Source of the DNA: Marivita hallyeonensis
GTDB taxonomy: Bacteria; Pseudomonadota; Alphaproteobacteria; Rhodobacterales; Rhodobacteraceae
Direction of reading: 5' to 3'
Assembly (NCBI RefSeq): GCF_900129875.1
Contig: NZ_FQXC01000002.1
Span: 496,001-560,000 of the forward strand
Length of the DNA stretch: 64,000 nucleotides
The notes beneath the pieces were generated by a model. It saw nothing but the letters and a program-made list of their open reading frames with translations, had not been told where the DNA came from and ran no database searches. How positions within the stretch are numbered: the stretch's first letter is position 1; every line of letters begins with the position of its first letter. Made by a program: the position numbers and the translations under genes. Below, piece by piece: positions 43,771-52,680 of this stretch.

Positions 43771-43800
43771 TGCATCCGGTTGTATCCAAGTGTATCCAAT
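43771..43800. repeat. Three 10-bp tandem repeats, probable GntR binding array
   Basis: TGCATCCGGT (43771-43780), TGTATCCAAG (43781-43790) and TGTATCCAAT (43791-43800) follow each other without spacing, each one helical turn. They occupy the 74-base interval between the AbrB gene and the GntR gene. On the other strand each unit reads TTGGATACA-like, resembling half sites of FCD-type GntR regulators. Autoregulation and control of AbrB is the simplest reading. Confidence 0.6.
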
Positions 43801-43828
43801 TTGGGAAGCCACAATCACGCCGCCGGAT

Positions 43829-44491
43829 ATGCCTGATCCAAAATCACATGACGCCAGCCAAGGTCAGGACGCGTACGCGCGGCTTCTGTCGGAGATCAGA
43901 TTGGGCAGTCTGCAACCTGGCGACCGCCTCACCGAGACCGATCTCGCGTCGCGTTTCGGCATCAGCAGAACCCCGATCCGCGAAGCAATCCGTCTGTTGG
44001 AGGCCGATGGCCTTGTGACGCACAAACCGCGCGTCGGCGCGACGGTCCGATCGTTGGATTACGCTGAAATTACGGAGCTGTACGAGATGCGCGCAGTTCT
44101 GGAGGGCACGGCTGCCCGTTTCGCGGCACGCGCGGCCTATGACAGCGAAACCGATGAATTGGCCGCAATCAATGACGCGATGGCGCAATCACCTGAGGAC
44201 GTAGAGCGCCTCTTCACGCTGAACGCCCGGTTCCACACCGTCTTGCTGAACGCCGCGCGAAACAAATTTCTGATCCGCGCCATGAAGTCCATTCAGAAAA
44301 CGCTCCTCATACTCGGGCCCTCGACGCTCGTAGAAGCCGAACGCGTGACCGGAGCGTTGCAGGAACACGCCGCGATTATCGACGCACTGCGCGCGCATAA
44401 CGGCGATCACGCCGAAGCGGCCATGAAGACCCATATCGAAGCGGCCCATCGTGCACGCCTTCGAAAACTGCGTGGAGGCGACGTCGCATGA
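43829..44491 (+). CDS. GntR-family (FadR/FCD-type) transcriptional regulator
   Basis: The 220-aa protein has an N-terminal winged helix (YARLLSEIRLGSLQPGDRLT, then DLASRFGISRTPIREAIRLL and LVTHKPRVGATV). The C-terminal FCD domain has ELYEMRAVLEGTAARFAARA, the metal-binding His in NARFHTVLLNAARN, and HIEAAHRARL. FCD regulators commonly sense carboxylic acids. It overlaps tcuA by 4 bases (ATGA), so it is the first gene of a gntR-tcuA-tcuB operon and likely controls it. The ribosome binding site before ATG 43829 is weak. Confidence 0.92.
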   Translation: MPDPKSHDASQGQDAYARLLSEIRLGSLQPGDRLTETDLASRFGISRTPIREAIRLLEADGLVTHKPRVGATVRSLDYAEITELYEMRAVLEGTAARFAARAAYDSETDELAAINDAMAQSPEDVERLFTLNARFHTVLLNAARNKFLIRAMKSIQKTLLILGPSTLVEAERVTGALQEHAAIIDALRAHNGDHAEAAMKTHIEAAHRARLRKLRGGDVA

Positions 44492-45882
44492 CCCAGCTCG
44501 ACAAGACCCGATGGGACGTGATCGTTGTGGGCGGCGGCAATGCAGGTCTTTGCGCAGCGATTGAAGCCGCGGAAACCGGCGCGCGCGTTCTGATCCTCGA
44601 AAGTGCACCAAAACCCTACCGTGGCGGCAATTCGCGTCACACTCGGAACTTCCGCTGCATGCACCGTGGTCCACTGTCGGTCTTAACCGGCTCTTACGAA
44701 GAAGACGAATATTTTGACGATCTGATCCGGGTCACTAAGGGCAAGACGGACGAACATCTCGCACGAATGACGATCCGCACCTCGGAAGAGTGTCTGCCCT
44801 GGATGGAAGCCCATGGCGTTGCATTTCAGAAATCCCTGTCCGGCACGTTGTCCCTGAGCCGGACAAACGCCTTTTTCCTTGGGGGCGGCAAGGCTCTGGT
44901 CAACGCGTATTACAACACCGCGCAGGACCTTGGCGTGACCGTCGCCTACGAGGCCGAAGTGAAACATGTCGTCGTCGAGGAAGGTCGGTTTCAAGGTCTC
45001 GACGTCCTGATCGGCGGGTCGGAAACTCGTATCGAGGGCCGCGCGCTGGTGCTGGCCTCTGGCGGGTTTCAGGCAGACCTTGACTGGTTGGCCGACGCTT
45101 GGGGTCCCGCCGCCCGCAACTTTCTCATCCGGGGCACCCCTTACAATCGCGGCGTAGTTCTACGCGACATGCTCGACCAAGGCGCGGACAGTGTCGGTGA
45201 CCCGACCCAGTGCCACGCCGTCGCCATCGACGGACGCGCCGCAAAGTTCGACGGCGGCATCGTAACCCGCCTCGACTGTGTCCCGTTCTCGGTCGTGGTG
45301 AACAAGGACGGCGAGAGATTCTATGACGAAGGCGAGGACGTCTGGCCGAAACGCTACGCCATTTGGGGTCGCCTCGTCGCGGCACAGCCCGATCAAGTGG
45401 CATATTCGATCATCGACAGCAAGAGCATCAACAACTTCATGCCATCCGTTTTTCCACCCGAGACCGCCGACACGCTGGACGGGCTGGCACAGAAACTGGG
45501 TCTCCCGGGCACGAAGCTGCGCGAGACGGTCACTGCATTCAATGAGGCCTGCCAGAACGGCACCTTCATGCCGACCGAACTGGACGGTCTGTCGACCAAC
45601 GGTCTCACACCCGAAAAGACGAACTGGGCCCGTCCCATCGATACACCGCCCTACTATGGCTACTCCCTGCGTCCCGGTGTGACCTTCACCTATCTTGGCC
45701 TCAAGGTGGACGATACCGCGCGCGTGTCAGGCCCGACCGGACGCTTCGCCAATATCTGGGCGGCGGGCGAGATCATGGCCGGTTCGATCTTGGGTGAAGG
45801 CTACCTTGCCGGGTTCGGCATGACCATCGGAACCGTCTTTGGACGCATCGCCGGACAGGAGGCCGCGAAACATGTCGCTTGA
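44488..45882 (+). CDS. tcuA: FAD-dependent tricarballylate dehydrogenase TcuA
   Basis: The 464-aa flavoprotein belongs to the fumarate reductase/succinate dehydrogenase group. The FAD motif is DVIVVGGGNAGLCAAIEAAE, then GGNSRHTRNFRCMHRG, an Arg-containing active-site segment FMPSVFPPE, and the C-terminal ANIWAAGEIMAGSILGEGY. The overall pattern matches TcuA of Salmonella, which oxidises tricarballylate to cis-aconitate. The overlapping iron-sulfur/haem partner gene tcuB supports this. It could equally act on another tricarboxylate present in this island. Confidence 0.9.
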   Translation: MTQLDKTRWDVIVVGGGNAGLCAAIEAAETGARVLILESAPKPYRGGNSRHTRNFRCMHRGPLSVLTGSYEEDEYFDDLIRVTKGKTDEHLARMTIRTSEECLPWMEAHGVAFQKSLSGTLSLSRTNAFFLGGGKALVNAYYNTAQDLGVTVAYEAEVKHVVVEEGRFQGLDVLIGGSETRIEGRALVLASGGFQADLDWLADAWGPAARNFLIRGTPYNRGVVLRDMLDQGADSVGDPTQCHAVAIDGRAAKFDGGIVTRLDCVPFSVVVNKDGERFYDEGEDVWPKRYAIWGRLVAAQPDQVAYSIIDSKSINNFMPSVFPPETADTLDGLAQKLGLPGTKLRETVTAFNEACQNGTFMPTELDGLSTNGLTPEKTNWARPIDTPPYYGYSLRPGVTFTYLGLKVDDTARVSGPTGRFANIWAAGEIMAGSILGEGYLAGFGMTIGTVFGRIAGQEAAKHVA

Positions 45883-46960
45883 TACCACACCCGCACTCAC
45901 GCCGGTGGACGAGGCACGCCGCCAGGTCGAAATCTGCAACGCCTGCCGTTATTGCGAAGGCTACTGCGCGGTCTTTCCATCGGCGTTCAGCCAACGCGCC
46001 TTCAGCGACGGCGACATCACGCAACTCGCCAACCTGTGCCACAACTGCCGTGGCTGCTACTACGCCTGCCAATACACGGAACCGCATGAATTCGCCTTGA
46101 ACCTGCCCGCAGCACTGGCAGAGGTGCGCGTCGAAAGCTGGGAACGATACGCGTGGCCGAAGGGGTTCGCGCGTCTGTTTCAGGAAAGCGGCGTCGCGCT
46201 GGCGGGGGCGCTTGTCGTTGGCATTGCCCTGCTCTTTTTCGCGCTGACCGCGTTGACGCCAGAGGCTGGTGAGGGCTTCTATGCGTATCTCTCACACGGC
46301 GCGATGGTCGCCATTTTCACGCCCGCGTTTTTGCTCCCGCTCGTCGCGGTCGGGATCGGTCTGCACCGCTATTGGCGCGACGTGGACGGCAGGCCGATTA
46401 CGTTCGCGCATCTCAAAAGCGCGTTTCAGGATGCCGCCCGTTTGAAGAATTTGTCCGGCGGTGCCGCAAACGGGTGCAATTTCGAAGACGGCGACCGCTA
46501 TTCGCAAGCGCGTCGGCACGCCCATCACGCGGTCATGTACGGGTTTCTGCTTTGCTTCGCGTCCACCTCAAGCGGCACCGTGCTGCATTACGGGTTCGGA
46601 ATGGAGGCCCCCTACAGCCTCTTCAGCCTGCCAAAGCTCTTGGGCGTTCCGGGTGGCATACTTCTGACCATCGGCGCGACGTATCTCGTCTGGCTGAAAA
46701 CCAAGGCCGATCCGGACCTGGGCGCGGCATCAGTCTGGGGCGGCGAAATGGCCTTCGTTCTCCTGCTCGGCGCCACGGGCGCGACCGGCCTCGCGCTTTA
46801 TGCCGCCACCGGAACCAGCTGGGTGGCACCCTTGCTGGCGATCCATCTGGGCACCGTCCTCGCGTTCTTCGTCACAACGCCCTATTCCAAAATGGTCCAC
46901 GGCTTCTACCGCCTCGCCGCCCTCATCCGGGATGCGCAGAGGCCGTCGGGTGCGGTGTGA
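45872..46960 (+). CDS. tcuB: TcuB, iron-sulfur membrane partner of TcuA
   Basis: The 362-aa protein has two four-cysteine clusters near the N-terminus (CNACRYCEGYC and CHNCRGCYYAC), giving two 4Fe-4S sites. About six membrane helices follow, with conserved His residues (RRHAHHAVMYGF) suited to haem or quinone binding. TcuB reoxidises the FAD of TcuA and passes electrons to the respiratory quinone pool. Its start overlaps tcuA by 11 bases. Length and layout match TcuB. No TcuC (tricarballylate permease) follows; the Tct transporter may take its place. Confidence 0.92.
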   Translation: MSLDTTPALTPVDEARRQVEICNACRYCEGYCAVFPSAFSQRAFSDGDITQLANLCHNCRGCYYACQYTEPHEFALNLPAALAEVRVESWERYAWPKGFARLFQESGVALAGALVVGIALLFFALTALTPEAGEGFYAYLSHGAMVAIFTPAFLLPLVAVGIGLHRYWRDVDGRPITFAHLKSAFQDAARLKNLSGGAANGCNFEDGDRYSQARRHAHHAVMYGFLLCFASTSSGTVLHYGFGMEAPYSLFSLPKLLGVPGGILLTIGATYLVWLKTKADPDLGAASVWGGEMAFVLLLGATGATGLALYAATGTSWVAPLLAIHLGTVLAFFVTTPYSKMVHGFYRLAALIRDAQRPSGAV

Positions 46961-47826
46961 TAATTTGGGCTTTCTTCTTCAGGCGACCGCTTTGGCATAG
47001 CGCCACGAGCGACACGCACACCCGCGCGTCATGGGCGCTATCCAAACCGGTCATACAGTTGGTCTTGGATGGTCGGAAGGCAACACCTGTCGGTCGATTT
47101 CGCAGAACATCTTTCCCGTTTCGCAGATAGGTCTCGACACACCGGAGGTCGCGTCTGCAAGAGCTTTGCTGATCGCTGTTTTATGGTTCGTGAAAGCTGA
47201 ATCGACGGTCGAAGCTTCGACGGTCTGGGGTTTCTGATCTCACAGGGCTGGGTGAGGGTCGCCGGATCACCTAGGTTCATGTCAATTCGGCGGACGAGAA
47301 CTGCTCCAAACACCCTTTTGATCAAAACTTCCCGCATCATGTGATCTTCGACTCAACAGCACGGTGCGGCTATCGCATTTGGGCGCACCGCCGATAGGCG
47401 CGGCGGTCCATAGGCCACGCCGCAATGGGCAGCCCACCGACGCACATCGCATTCGCGCACATCCGGCGCGTATTGTCCTTGAAGTACCGGCTGAACAAAT
47501 GGAGCCTCCGCTCTACGCGACCGCCTTGCGAGGTCGACCTAATTGATCGTTATCCAGTCGAAGATGGCACTCGTTTCTTGCGAGATCCGACCGAGTTGCG
47601 TGCAGGCTCGGAACGGGGAGCGACGGTCAAGTTCACGATATGCCTCTACCGGCAGGCCAGCGCCTTTATCCATGCTAAACGTCCAAAAAAGCGCTCGGCG
47701 TCTGGTCTCACATTGGCAAGCATCGTCACACAGATCAGAGGCATGTGACTTCTGCCGAAATTCGGAGGAATGACTTAGCTCTACACGTTTCGCACAACAC
47801 ACGCGCGGAACCGCAAACGTTCGCGA
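46961..47826. other. 866-base stretch without a supported gene
   Basis: Between tcuB and the truncated gene at 47827 I see only short, unconvincing open frames with no recognisable motif, no good ribosome binding site and base composition less skewed than the neighbours. A perfect 14-bp palindrome GTCGAAGCTTCGAC lies at 47208-47221, and its surroundings repeat CGACGGTC. There are no terminal inverted repeats or transposase motifs that I can recognise. The stretch plausibly represents decayed DNA next to a broken gene. Confidence 0.5.
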
Positions 47827-48393
47827 TCATCGCGCGTCAAATCGTGCCACTTCGGCTTTGAAGAAGGGGAAGTCGTCCGGGATACCAAAGTGGTCGCCGC
47901 CTTCGACGTAATTCGGGAGTTTGCAGCCCTCGAACTCCCGGCACTCTGAGCGCGTGCCTCCGAAGGGTTTGTCCCGGAAGACCTTCTCGGAGTTTTTGTT
48001 GCTCCGACGCAGGATGACCGCCTTCGTAGGATGACAGAATGCCTTGACCTCAACGTCGACGCTCTGGCGGAACGCGCCATACCGCACCGTCGCGCGTGCG
48101 GTGTTATCGTCTACCGCATCCCAACTGACGGTCTCGCCGGGAAACAGGCTGGCCGGTTCCCAGGACTCCGCCTCAGTGACCAGACGGCCAAACGCGGATC
48201 TGTGGTGGTCGGGGCCGTCTGCAAGGGCGACGGGCAACACGCCAAAGAGCCAGAAACGGGTCAGCGACCCATCCGGCACGCTACATCCGAACCCGCCTAA
48301 GGCCCGGCTGCCACGCGTCACACAAGCAAAGAGAACGACGAGAGCAATTGCCGCCATTGCGTAAACCGGGGCCATCATGAGCCGCAGCCCCAT
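47827..48393 (-). pseudogene. Truncated DUF6544-like gene remnant
   Basis: The 188-aa reading frame matches the C-terminal two-thirds of DUF6544/DUF6920-type proteins in FWLFGVLPVALADGPDHHRS, AFGRLVTEAESWEPASLFPG and KPFGGTRSECREFEGCKLP. The family is usually around 250-300 aa, so the N-terminal domain is missing. Several aromatic or charged positions are Cys here (SECREFEGC, VKAFCHPT), and the segment before FWLFG looks scrambled, as after a frameshift. I infer a broken gene. It is bounded by the gene-poor stretch on one side and by an intact amidohydrolase on the other. Confidence 0.5.
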
Positions 48394-48414
48394 GAGCTTT
48401 TTGCACCGATCCGC

Positions 48415-49836
48415 TCAGTCCGCTAGCAGAAGCCGACGTCGCATGTCTTCCAGCATCGCCCGGTCGAGGACCTTTCCGCCCACAATCACCGCGCGCGGGC
48501 TGCGCAGTGTGGCTAGCCCATCGAGCGGGTTGGCATCAAGAAGGACAAGATCGGCACGGCGTCCCGGTGTGATGCGGCCGTCCTGATCGTCAAGCTCGAA
48601 AAAGCGCGGCGGGGCAACCGTCGCGGTAAAGAGCGCCTCGCGAGGGGTCAGGCCAGCCGACACGTAAATCTCCAATTCATCAAGAAGTGAGAAGCCATGG
48701 AACAGATACGGGTTCGCAAAAGACGCGTCCGAAGACGCGAGGATCGGGACACCCGCAGCATGGGCCATGCCAAAGACATGCCGGTCGAGCGCCACGCTGT
48801 CTTCGGCCAAGGCCCGCAGTTCGTCCGTCATAGCCTCCAAGCGAAAGTCGGGTTTACCCCATGCCTCCAGTACGGATGAAGGGAGCATACGCATCCGCTC
48901 TGCGTCGGGTGCAGGCCAGTTGCCCAGGTAAAAATCGGCCACAACCAGTGTCGGACTGACGTGAAGCCGTGCGTCGGTCATCTGACCTAGAATGTCGGAA
49001 CACAGGGCGCTGTCCCAGGTCCGCAGGATGATACCGTTGCGCTCTGCCATAATACTGAAAACGCGTGATACATCCGCACCTTCGGACATTGCGTACCGTA
49101 GCGCGTCGAGCATCCCTGCCTCTTCGGTCGAACAGGCCATCGGAATGCGACCAAAGTGTTCCATTCCGTCCTGCCCGGCCATAATAGCTGTGCCCAGCGC
49201 GACACGCTCGGGGATATGGCCAACAAGCGGAAGACCTTTCGCAGCGGCCGCCTCGGCCAACGCCAGATAGGTGCGTTCATTGAGCATTGAATACGATTTG
49301 ACGGCGGCCCACCCTTCGGAGGAGATCTGATCCACGATCGCTTGTGCGTCATCTGGCGTATCGGCGAGGAACATACCGGGCCATGAGCCCGGGCTTGCAT
49401 CGACCCAGGCCCCCGACAGGATCAACCGAGGCCCGATTATCTCGCCCGCTTCGATGCGCGACTGCAGCGCTCTTTGTTCTTCAAACGGCCAGAGCCCGCC
49501 CATGTCGCGAATGCCTGTGACGCCGTTAATCAGGTAGAGCGGCAGGGCCGTGTCCGGTTCTGTCGGGGTCGAGAAGATGTGGACGTGGGAATCCCACAGG
49601 CCCGGAATGAGATACCCGCCTGCCCCGTCGAGCACATCGACCCCCTCTGCGTCGATCTGGGTGGCAATCTCAGCGATTTGGCCGTCGCGAATGAGCAGCG
49701 ATTGGCCGTTCACCAATTCACCGGTTTCGACATCAACCAGAGTCACATCTGTGACCAGCGTCGCGGCGTGCGTCACCGACCCGATGACCAAAACCGCCGC
49801 GATCGCCATGATGTTACCGAGCAAAGACTTTTTCAT
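48415..49836 (-). CDS. Exported amidohydrolase (imidazolonepropionase-like)
   Basis: The 473-aa protein has a signal peptide (MKKSLLGNIMAIAAVLVIGS, cleaved after VTHA) and the amidohydrolase metal site. The site includes HVH in GLWDSHVHIFSTP, Lys in WAAVKSYSMLNE, His in LVGHIPERVALG, DGMEHFGR and Asp in ILASSDASFANP. The C-terminal part returns to the beta-sandwich (GRITPGRRADLVLLDANPLD). Such exported members are dipeptidases or cyclic-amide hydrolases; the substrate cannot be read. It overlaps the upstream oxidoreductase gene by 4 bases. Confidence 0.88.
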   Translation of the reverse strand: MKKSLLGNIMAIAAVLVIGSVTHAATLVTDVTLVDVETGELVNGQSLLIRDGQIAEIATQIDAEGVDVLDGAGGYLIPGLWDSHVHIFSTPTEPDTALPLYLINGVTGIRDMGGLWPFEEQRALQSRIEAGEIIGPRLILSGAWVDASPGSWPGMFLADTPDDAQAIVDQISSEGWAAVKSYSMLNERTYLALAEAAAAKGLPLVGHIPERVALGTAIMAGQDGMEHFGRIPMACSTEEAGMLDALRYAMSEGADVSRVFSIMAERNGIILRTWDSALCSDILGQMTDARLHVSPTLVVADFYLGNWPAPDAERMRMLPSSVLEAWGKPDFRLEAMTDELRALAEDSVALDRHVFGMAHAAGVPILASSDASFANPYLFHGFSLLDELEIYVSAGLTPREALFTATVAPPRFFELDDQDGRITPGRRADLVLLDANPLDGLATLRSPRAVIVGGKVLDRAMLEDMRRRLLLAD

Positions 49837-50849
49837 GGGTGCGATACCCGAAGAACCAGCTTCCCCGGCACCTCGCCCGCCTCGAGCCGTTCATGCGCGC
49901 GCCGCACCTCGGACAGGGGTAAGACCTCGGCCACAGCTGGTGTCAGCCGCCCTTCGGCCAGCATTGCGAACAGTTTCGCGAGGTCATCCTTGAACCAATC
50001 AGGATGCCGACGCCGCATGGAGCCAATCGAATAAAAGGCCGTACCATGACCGTTGGGCAACCAGTCCCAGAGCTTCAGCTTCACGAAATCCAACGGGATC
50101 GACCCGCCATGGCCCAAAACCTCATTCGTGAATCCAAAGGCCACGAGCATCCCGCCGGGCTTCAACGCGTGCAAGGACCGCGGGAAACTGTCGCCTCCGA
50201 GCGCGTCGAATGCCGCGTCGACACCCTCGCCCACGGCGGCCTTCAACCTGTCGTCCAAATCTGCCGCATCGGCGTCGATCGGGATACCACCGAATGAGAC
50301 GATCAGGTCGTGCTTCTCCGCGATGTCGGTGCCAAAGGCCCGGATCCCCGCGTCCCGCGCCAGTTGCAGCATCGCTGTGCCAACGGCCCCGCCCGCACCG
50401 TGGATCAAGATGCTCTGCCCCGCCGAAACCCGCGCCACACGGTGAAGCATCTGATAGGGCGTCACGGCCGACAGGACCATCGCCAAGGCATCTTCGTCGG
50501 ATACATGCTCTGGCACGCGGGTCAGACGATCGGACGGCAGACAGATGTATTCGGAATACGCCCCAATCGTGGTCAGATCGGCAACCCGGTCACCTGTTTG
50601 AAAACCGGACACGCCTGCACCCAGCTTGTCCACGACGCCCACCAGATCGTATCCCGGCACAAACGGCGGCTTCTCCTTCACATCGGGATACATCCCCTTG
50701 CGGATCATGACGTCGGTAAAGGCTGCGCTCGTGACAAGAACGCGAACACGCACCTCTCCATCACCCGGTTCAGGAAGCGCGTCGAGCGTCCGGATCGACA
50801 ACTCCTCCGGTCCTCCAAACCCATGCAAAACGACTTGCGAGAACGTCAT
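49833..50849 (-). CDS. Zinc-independent MDR oxidoreductase (quinone oxidoreductase-like)
   Basis: The 338-aa protein has the quinone-oxidoreductase fold: FGGPEELSIRTLDALPEPGD, AAFTDVMIRKGMYPD, VPGYDLVGVVDKLGAGVSGF, and the NADPH-binding element ILIHGAGGAVGTAMLQLARD. No structural zinc cysteines are present. I start at ATG 50849, with AGGGG just upstream; an upstream in-frame start would add an unconserved 28-residue stretch. It is followed by the exported amidohydrolase with an ATGA overlap. The pairing suggests a shared minor catabolic or detoxification task. Confidence 0.87.
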   Translation of the reverse strand: MTFSQVVLHGFGGPEELSIRTLDALPEPGDGEVRVRVLVTSAAFTDVMIRKGMYPDVKEKPPFVPGYDLVGVVDKLGAGVSGFQTGDRVADLTTIGAYSEYICLPSDRLTRVPEHVSDEDALAMVLSAVTPYQMLHRVARVSAGQSILIHGAGGAVGTAMLQLARDAGIRAFGTDIAEKHDLIVSFGGIPIDADAADLDDRLKAAVGEGVDAAFDALGGDSFPRSLHALKPGGMLVAFGFTNEVLGHGGSIPLDFVKLKLWDWLPNGHGTAFYSIGSMRRRHPDWFKDDLAKLFAMLAEGRLTPAVAEVLPLSEVRRAHERLEAGEVPGKLVLRVSHP

Positions 50850-50962
50850 GCCCCTAACCCACCTATTCCAGAAAACCGCGCAATTGACGCCTGCAAAGCC
50901 TACACCCCGGACGCGGGAAATAGGTTGACGCACATCAAGTGTCAGTTGGTTGTCGGACTAAT

Positions 50963-51859
50963 TCAGGGACGTGCCAAAACGAAATTCGGGGTTATTCCCG
51001 ATCGTGCAATGGCTTTTGAGACGTCGCTATTCGCAAAGAATCCGTATCCAGCGACCAGGGCCGATGAAACCCCGGCAATATGCGCACCCAAAATGTCCGT
51101 GTGCAGACTATCTCCAACCATTACGACCCTAGATCGATCGACCTGTCCCAACCTCTCGAAGACAAGTTCGTAAATGTTTGGAAATGGCTTTCCAAAGAAA
51201 TGCGGCACCGCAGAAGTTTTTTTTGACAGCTGATGTGCGAAATAGCCGGGTTCTACAGAAAAGCCTTCGTTGCGTGGCGCCACGATGTCCGGGTTGCCGA
51301 CGAGTATGGTTCTTGGCCGCGATGCGAGGGACTGCTCCAGTCGGCGTTGTCGGTCTTCCGTCCAGCTCCCGCTGCCGATAAGCAGAAACCCGTCAGCGTT
51401 ATAGTACGCATCAGGGTCGTCCAGTAGCGAGGCCGTGCGCGAAACACCAAGATCGTTGAGCCCGTCAAGATCACCACCCATGACGCCCCAAAGGCGATCA
51501 TTCATGGACTTCAACGCAATCGCAAGCGTTTGTCGGCTGGTGACAATGTCTTCCGGTTCGAAATCATATCCAAGCCGCCGGTACTTTTTGACCAGTGACG
51601 CCAATGGGACGCTTGCCGCATTCGAGACGATCATTGCACGTTTGCCTGCCGAGACGAGATCAGCCACCCTTTTCTGAACTCCGGGTATGGCTTCTTCCCC
51701 GATGTTCAGCACGCCAAAAGCGTCCAACAGGAACACATCAAACTGGTCGAACAGATCGGAAAGATCTTCGAGGTAAACGGTATCCCGGCTCGTGGTATCC
51801 GCGGCTGGCAGCACATGACGAACGGCCTCGTACTCTGCGAACGCCCGGTCAACCGTCAT
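50963..51859 (-). CDS. HAD-superfamily hydrolase (NagD/class IIA-like), last gene of phn-type operon
   Basis: The 298-aa protein has HAD motif I in FLLDAFGVLNIGEEAIPG, motif II in MIVSNAAS, the motif III Lys in HFFGKPFPNIYELVF and motif IV in VVMVGDSLHTDILGAHIAGV. The cap between motifs II and III is of the large C2 type, as in NagD-like phosphatases. In motif I the second Asp of DxD is replaced by Phe, a change also seen in related class IIA enzymes with DxWGV. It lies five bases after the permease gene of a phosphonate-type ABC operon. I infer that it dephosphorylates the imported compound. Confidence 0.85.
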   Translation of the reverse strand: MTVDRAFAEYEAVRHVLPAADTTSRDTVYLEDLSDLFDQFDVFLLDAFGVLNIGEEAIPGVQKRVADLVSAGKRAMIVSNAASVPLASLVKKYRRLGYDFEPEDIVTSRQTLAIALKSMNDRLWGVMGGDLDGLNDLGVSRTASLLDDPDAYYNADGFLLIGSGSWTEDRQRRLEQSLASRPRTILVGNPDIVAPRNEGFSVEPGYFAHQLSKKTSAVPHFFGKPFPNIYELVFERLGQVDRSRVVMVGDSLHTDILGAHIAGVSSALVAGYGFFANSDVSKAIARSGITPNFVLARP

Positions 51860-51864
51860 GGAGA

Positions 51865-52680
51865 TCAAATGATCGCCCCCCGAACCTTGGCCGAAACCCA
51901 TTCGCTTATGACGACGGCGGCCAGGATCACGAGCAGGATCAGGCTGACCTGGGGCCAGGCCAAGACGTTCAAAGATGCGGACAGTTGCAGGCCGATGCCG
52001 CCTGCGCCGACAAGTCCAAGGACGGTGGACTCGCGGATGTTGATGTCCCAGCGGAAGACGGCGATGCCCGCGAATGCCGGCATGATCTGAGGGACAATTC
52101 CGTAGGCCATAACTTGCCAGCGCGACGCGCCGGTGGCGGTGATCGCTTCCACCTGGCTCTGGTCAATTTCCTCGATGGCCTCGTAGAGGAGTTTCGCGCA
52201 AAATCCGATGGACCGGATTGCGATGGCGATGACACCCGCGAAAACGCCCGGTCCAATGATCGCAATCAGCAGAAGCGCCCAGATCAGAGAATTGATCGAG
52301 CGCGTCGAAACGATAATCAAAAGCGCGATGGGCCGGATGAAGAGTGCCGAGGGCGTGGTGTTGCGCGCCGCAAGAAAGGAGACCGGCACCGCCAAAAACA
52401 GCGCGATGATTGTGCCAAGTGTCGCGATGTTTATCGTGTCCCAGATCGGACGACCGAGTTGTGTGATGTATTCCCATCGCGGCGGGGTCGCGCGGGACCA
52501 GATATCATCTGCGATGCGTGGTGCATCCCACACAAAGAACCAGGTTGTCGCCTCGGATATCCGTTGCCAGCACACCACGAAAACGGCGACACCGATCAGC
52601 CAACCAAACCAGCGGATCAGGCTCTCGCCGGTCGTGCGGCGGCGCCACTCATGGCCGCCATTCCGTTCGAGTACCGGCAT
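51865..52680 (-). CDS. phnE: Phosphonate-type ABC transporter permease (second PhnE)
   Basis: The 271-aa protein has six or so membrane helices and the permease EAA loop in VEAITATGASRWQVMAYGIV. The PhnE-like sequence RSINSLIWALLLIAIIGPGV and the C-terminal [20 protein letters not shown] mark the phosphonate/phosphite subfamily. It forms a heterodimer with the upstream PhnE-like protein. It overlaps that gene by one base (TAATG). The substrate is a small phosphorus compound rather than proven phosphonate. Confidence 0.9.
   Translation of the reverse strand: MPVLERNGGHEWRRRTTGESLIRWFGWLIGVAVFVVCWQRISEATTWFFVWDAPRIADDIWSRATPPRWEYITQLGRPIWDTINIATLGTIIALFLAVPVSFLAARNTTPSALFIRPIALLIIVSTRSINSLIWALLLIAIIGPGVFAGVIAIAIRSIGFCAKLLYEAIEEIDQSQVEAITATGASRWQVMAYGIVPQIMPAFAGIAVFRWDINIRESTVLGLVGAGGIGLQLSASLNVLAWPQVSLILLVILAAVVISEWVSAKVRGAII

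Noticed and set aside
43771-43800. Short tandem repeats considered as a CRISPR fragment
   Set aside because: The units are 10 bases with no spacers and lie in a promoter; no cas genes are present anywhere in the window.
46961-47826. Possible insertion-sequence remnant
   Set aside because: No transposase motif, terminal inverted repeat or target duplication could be identified; decay is the most I can say.
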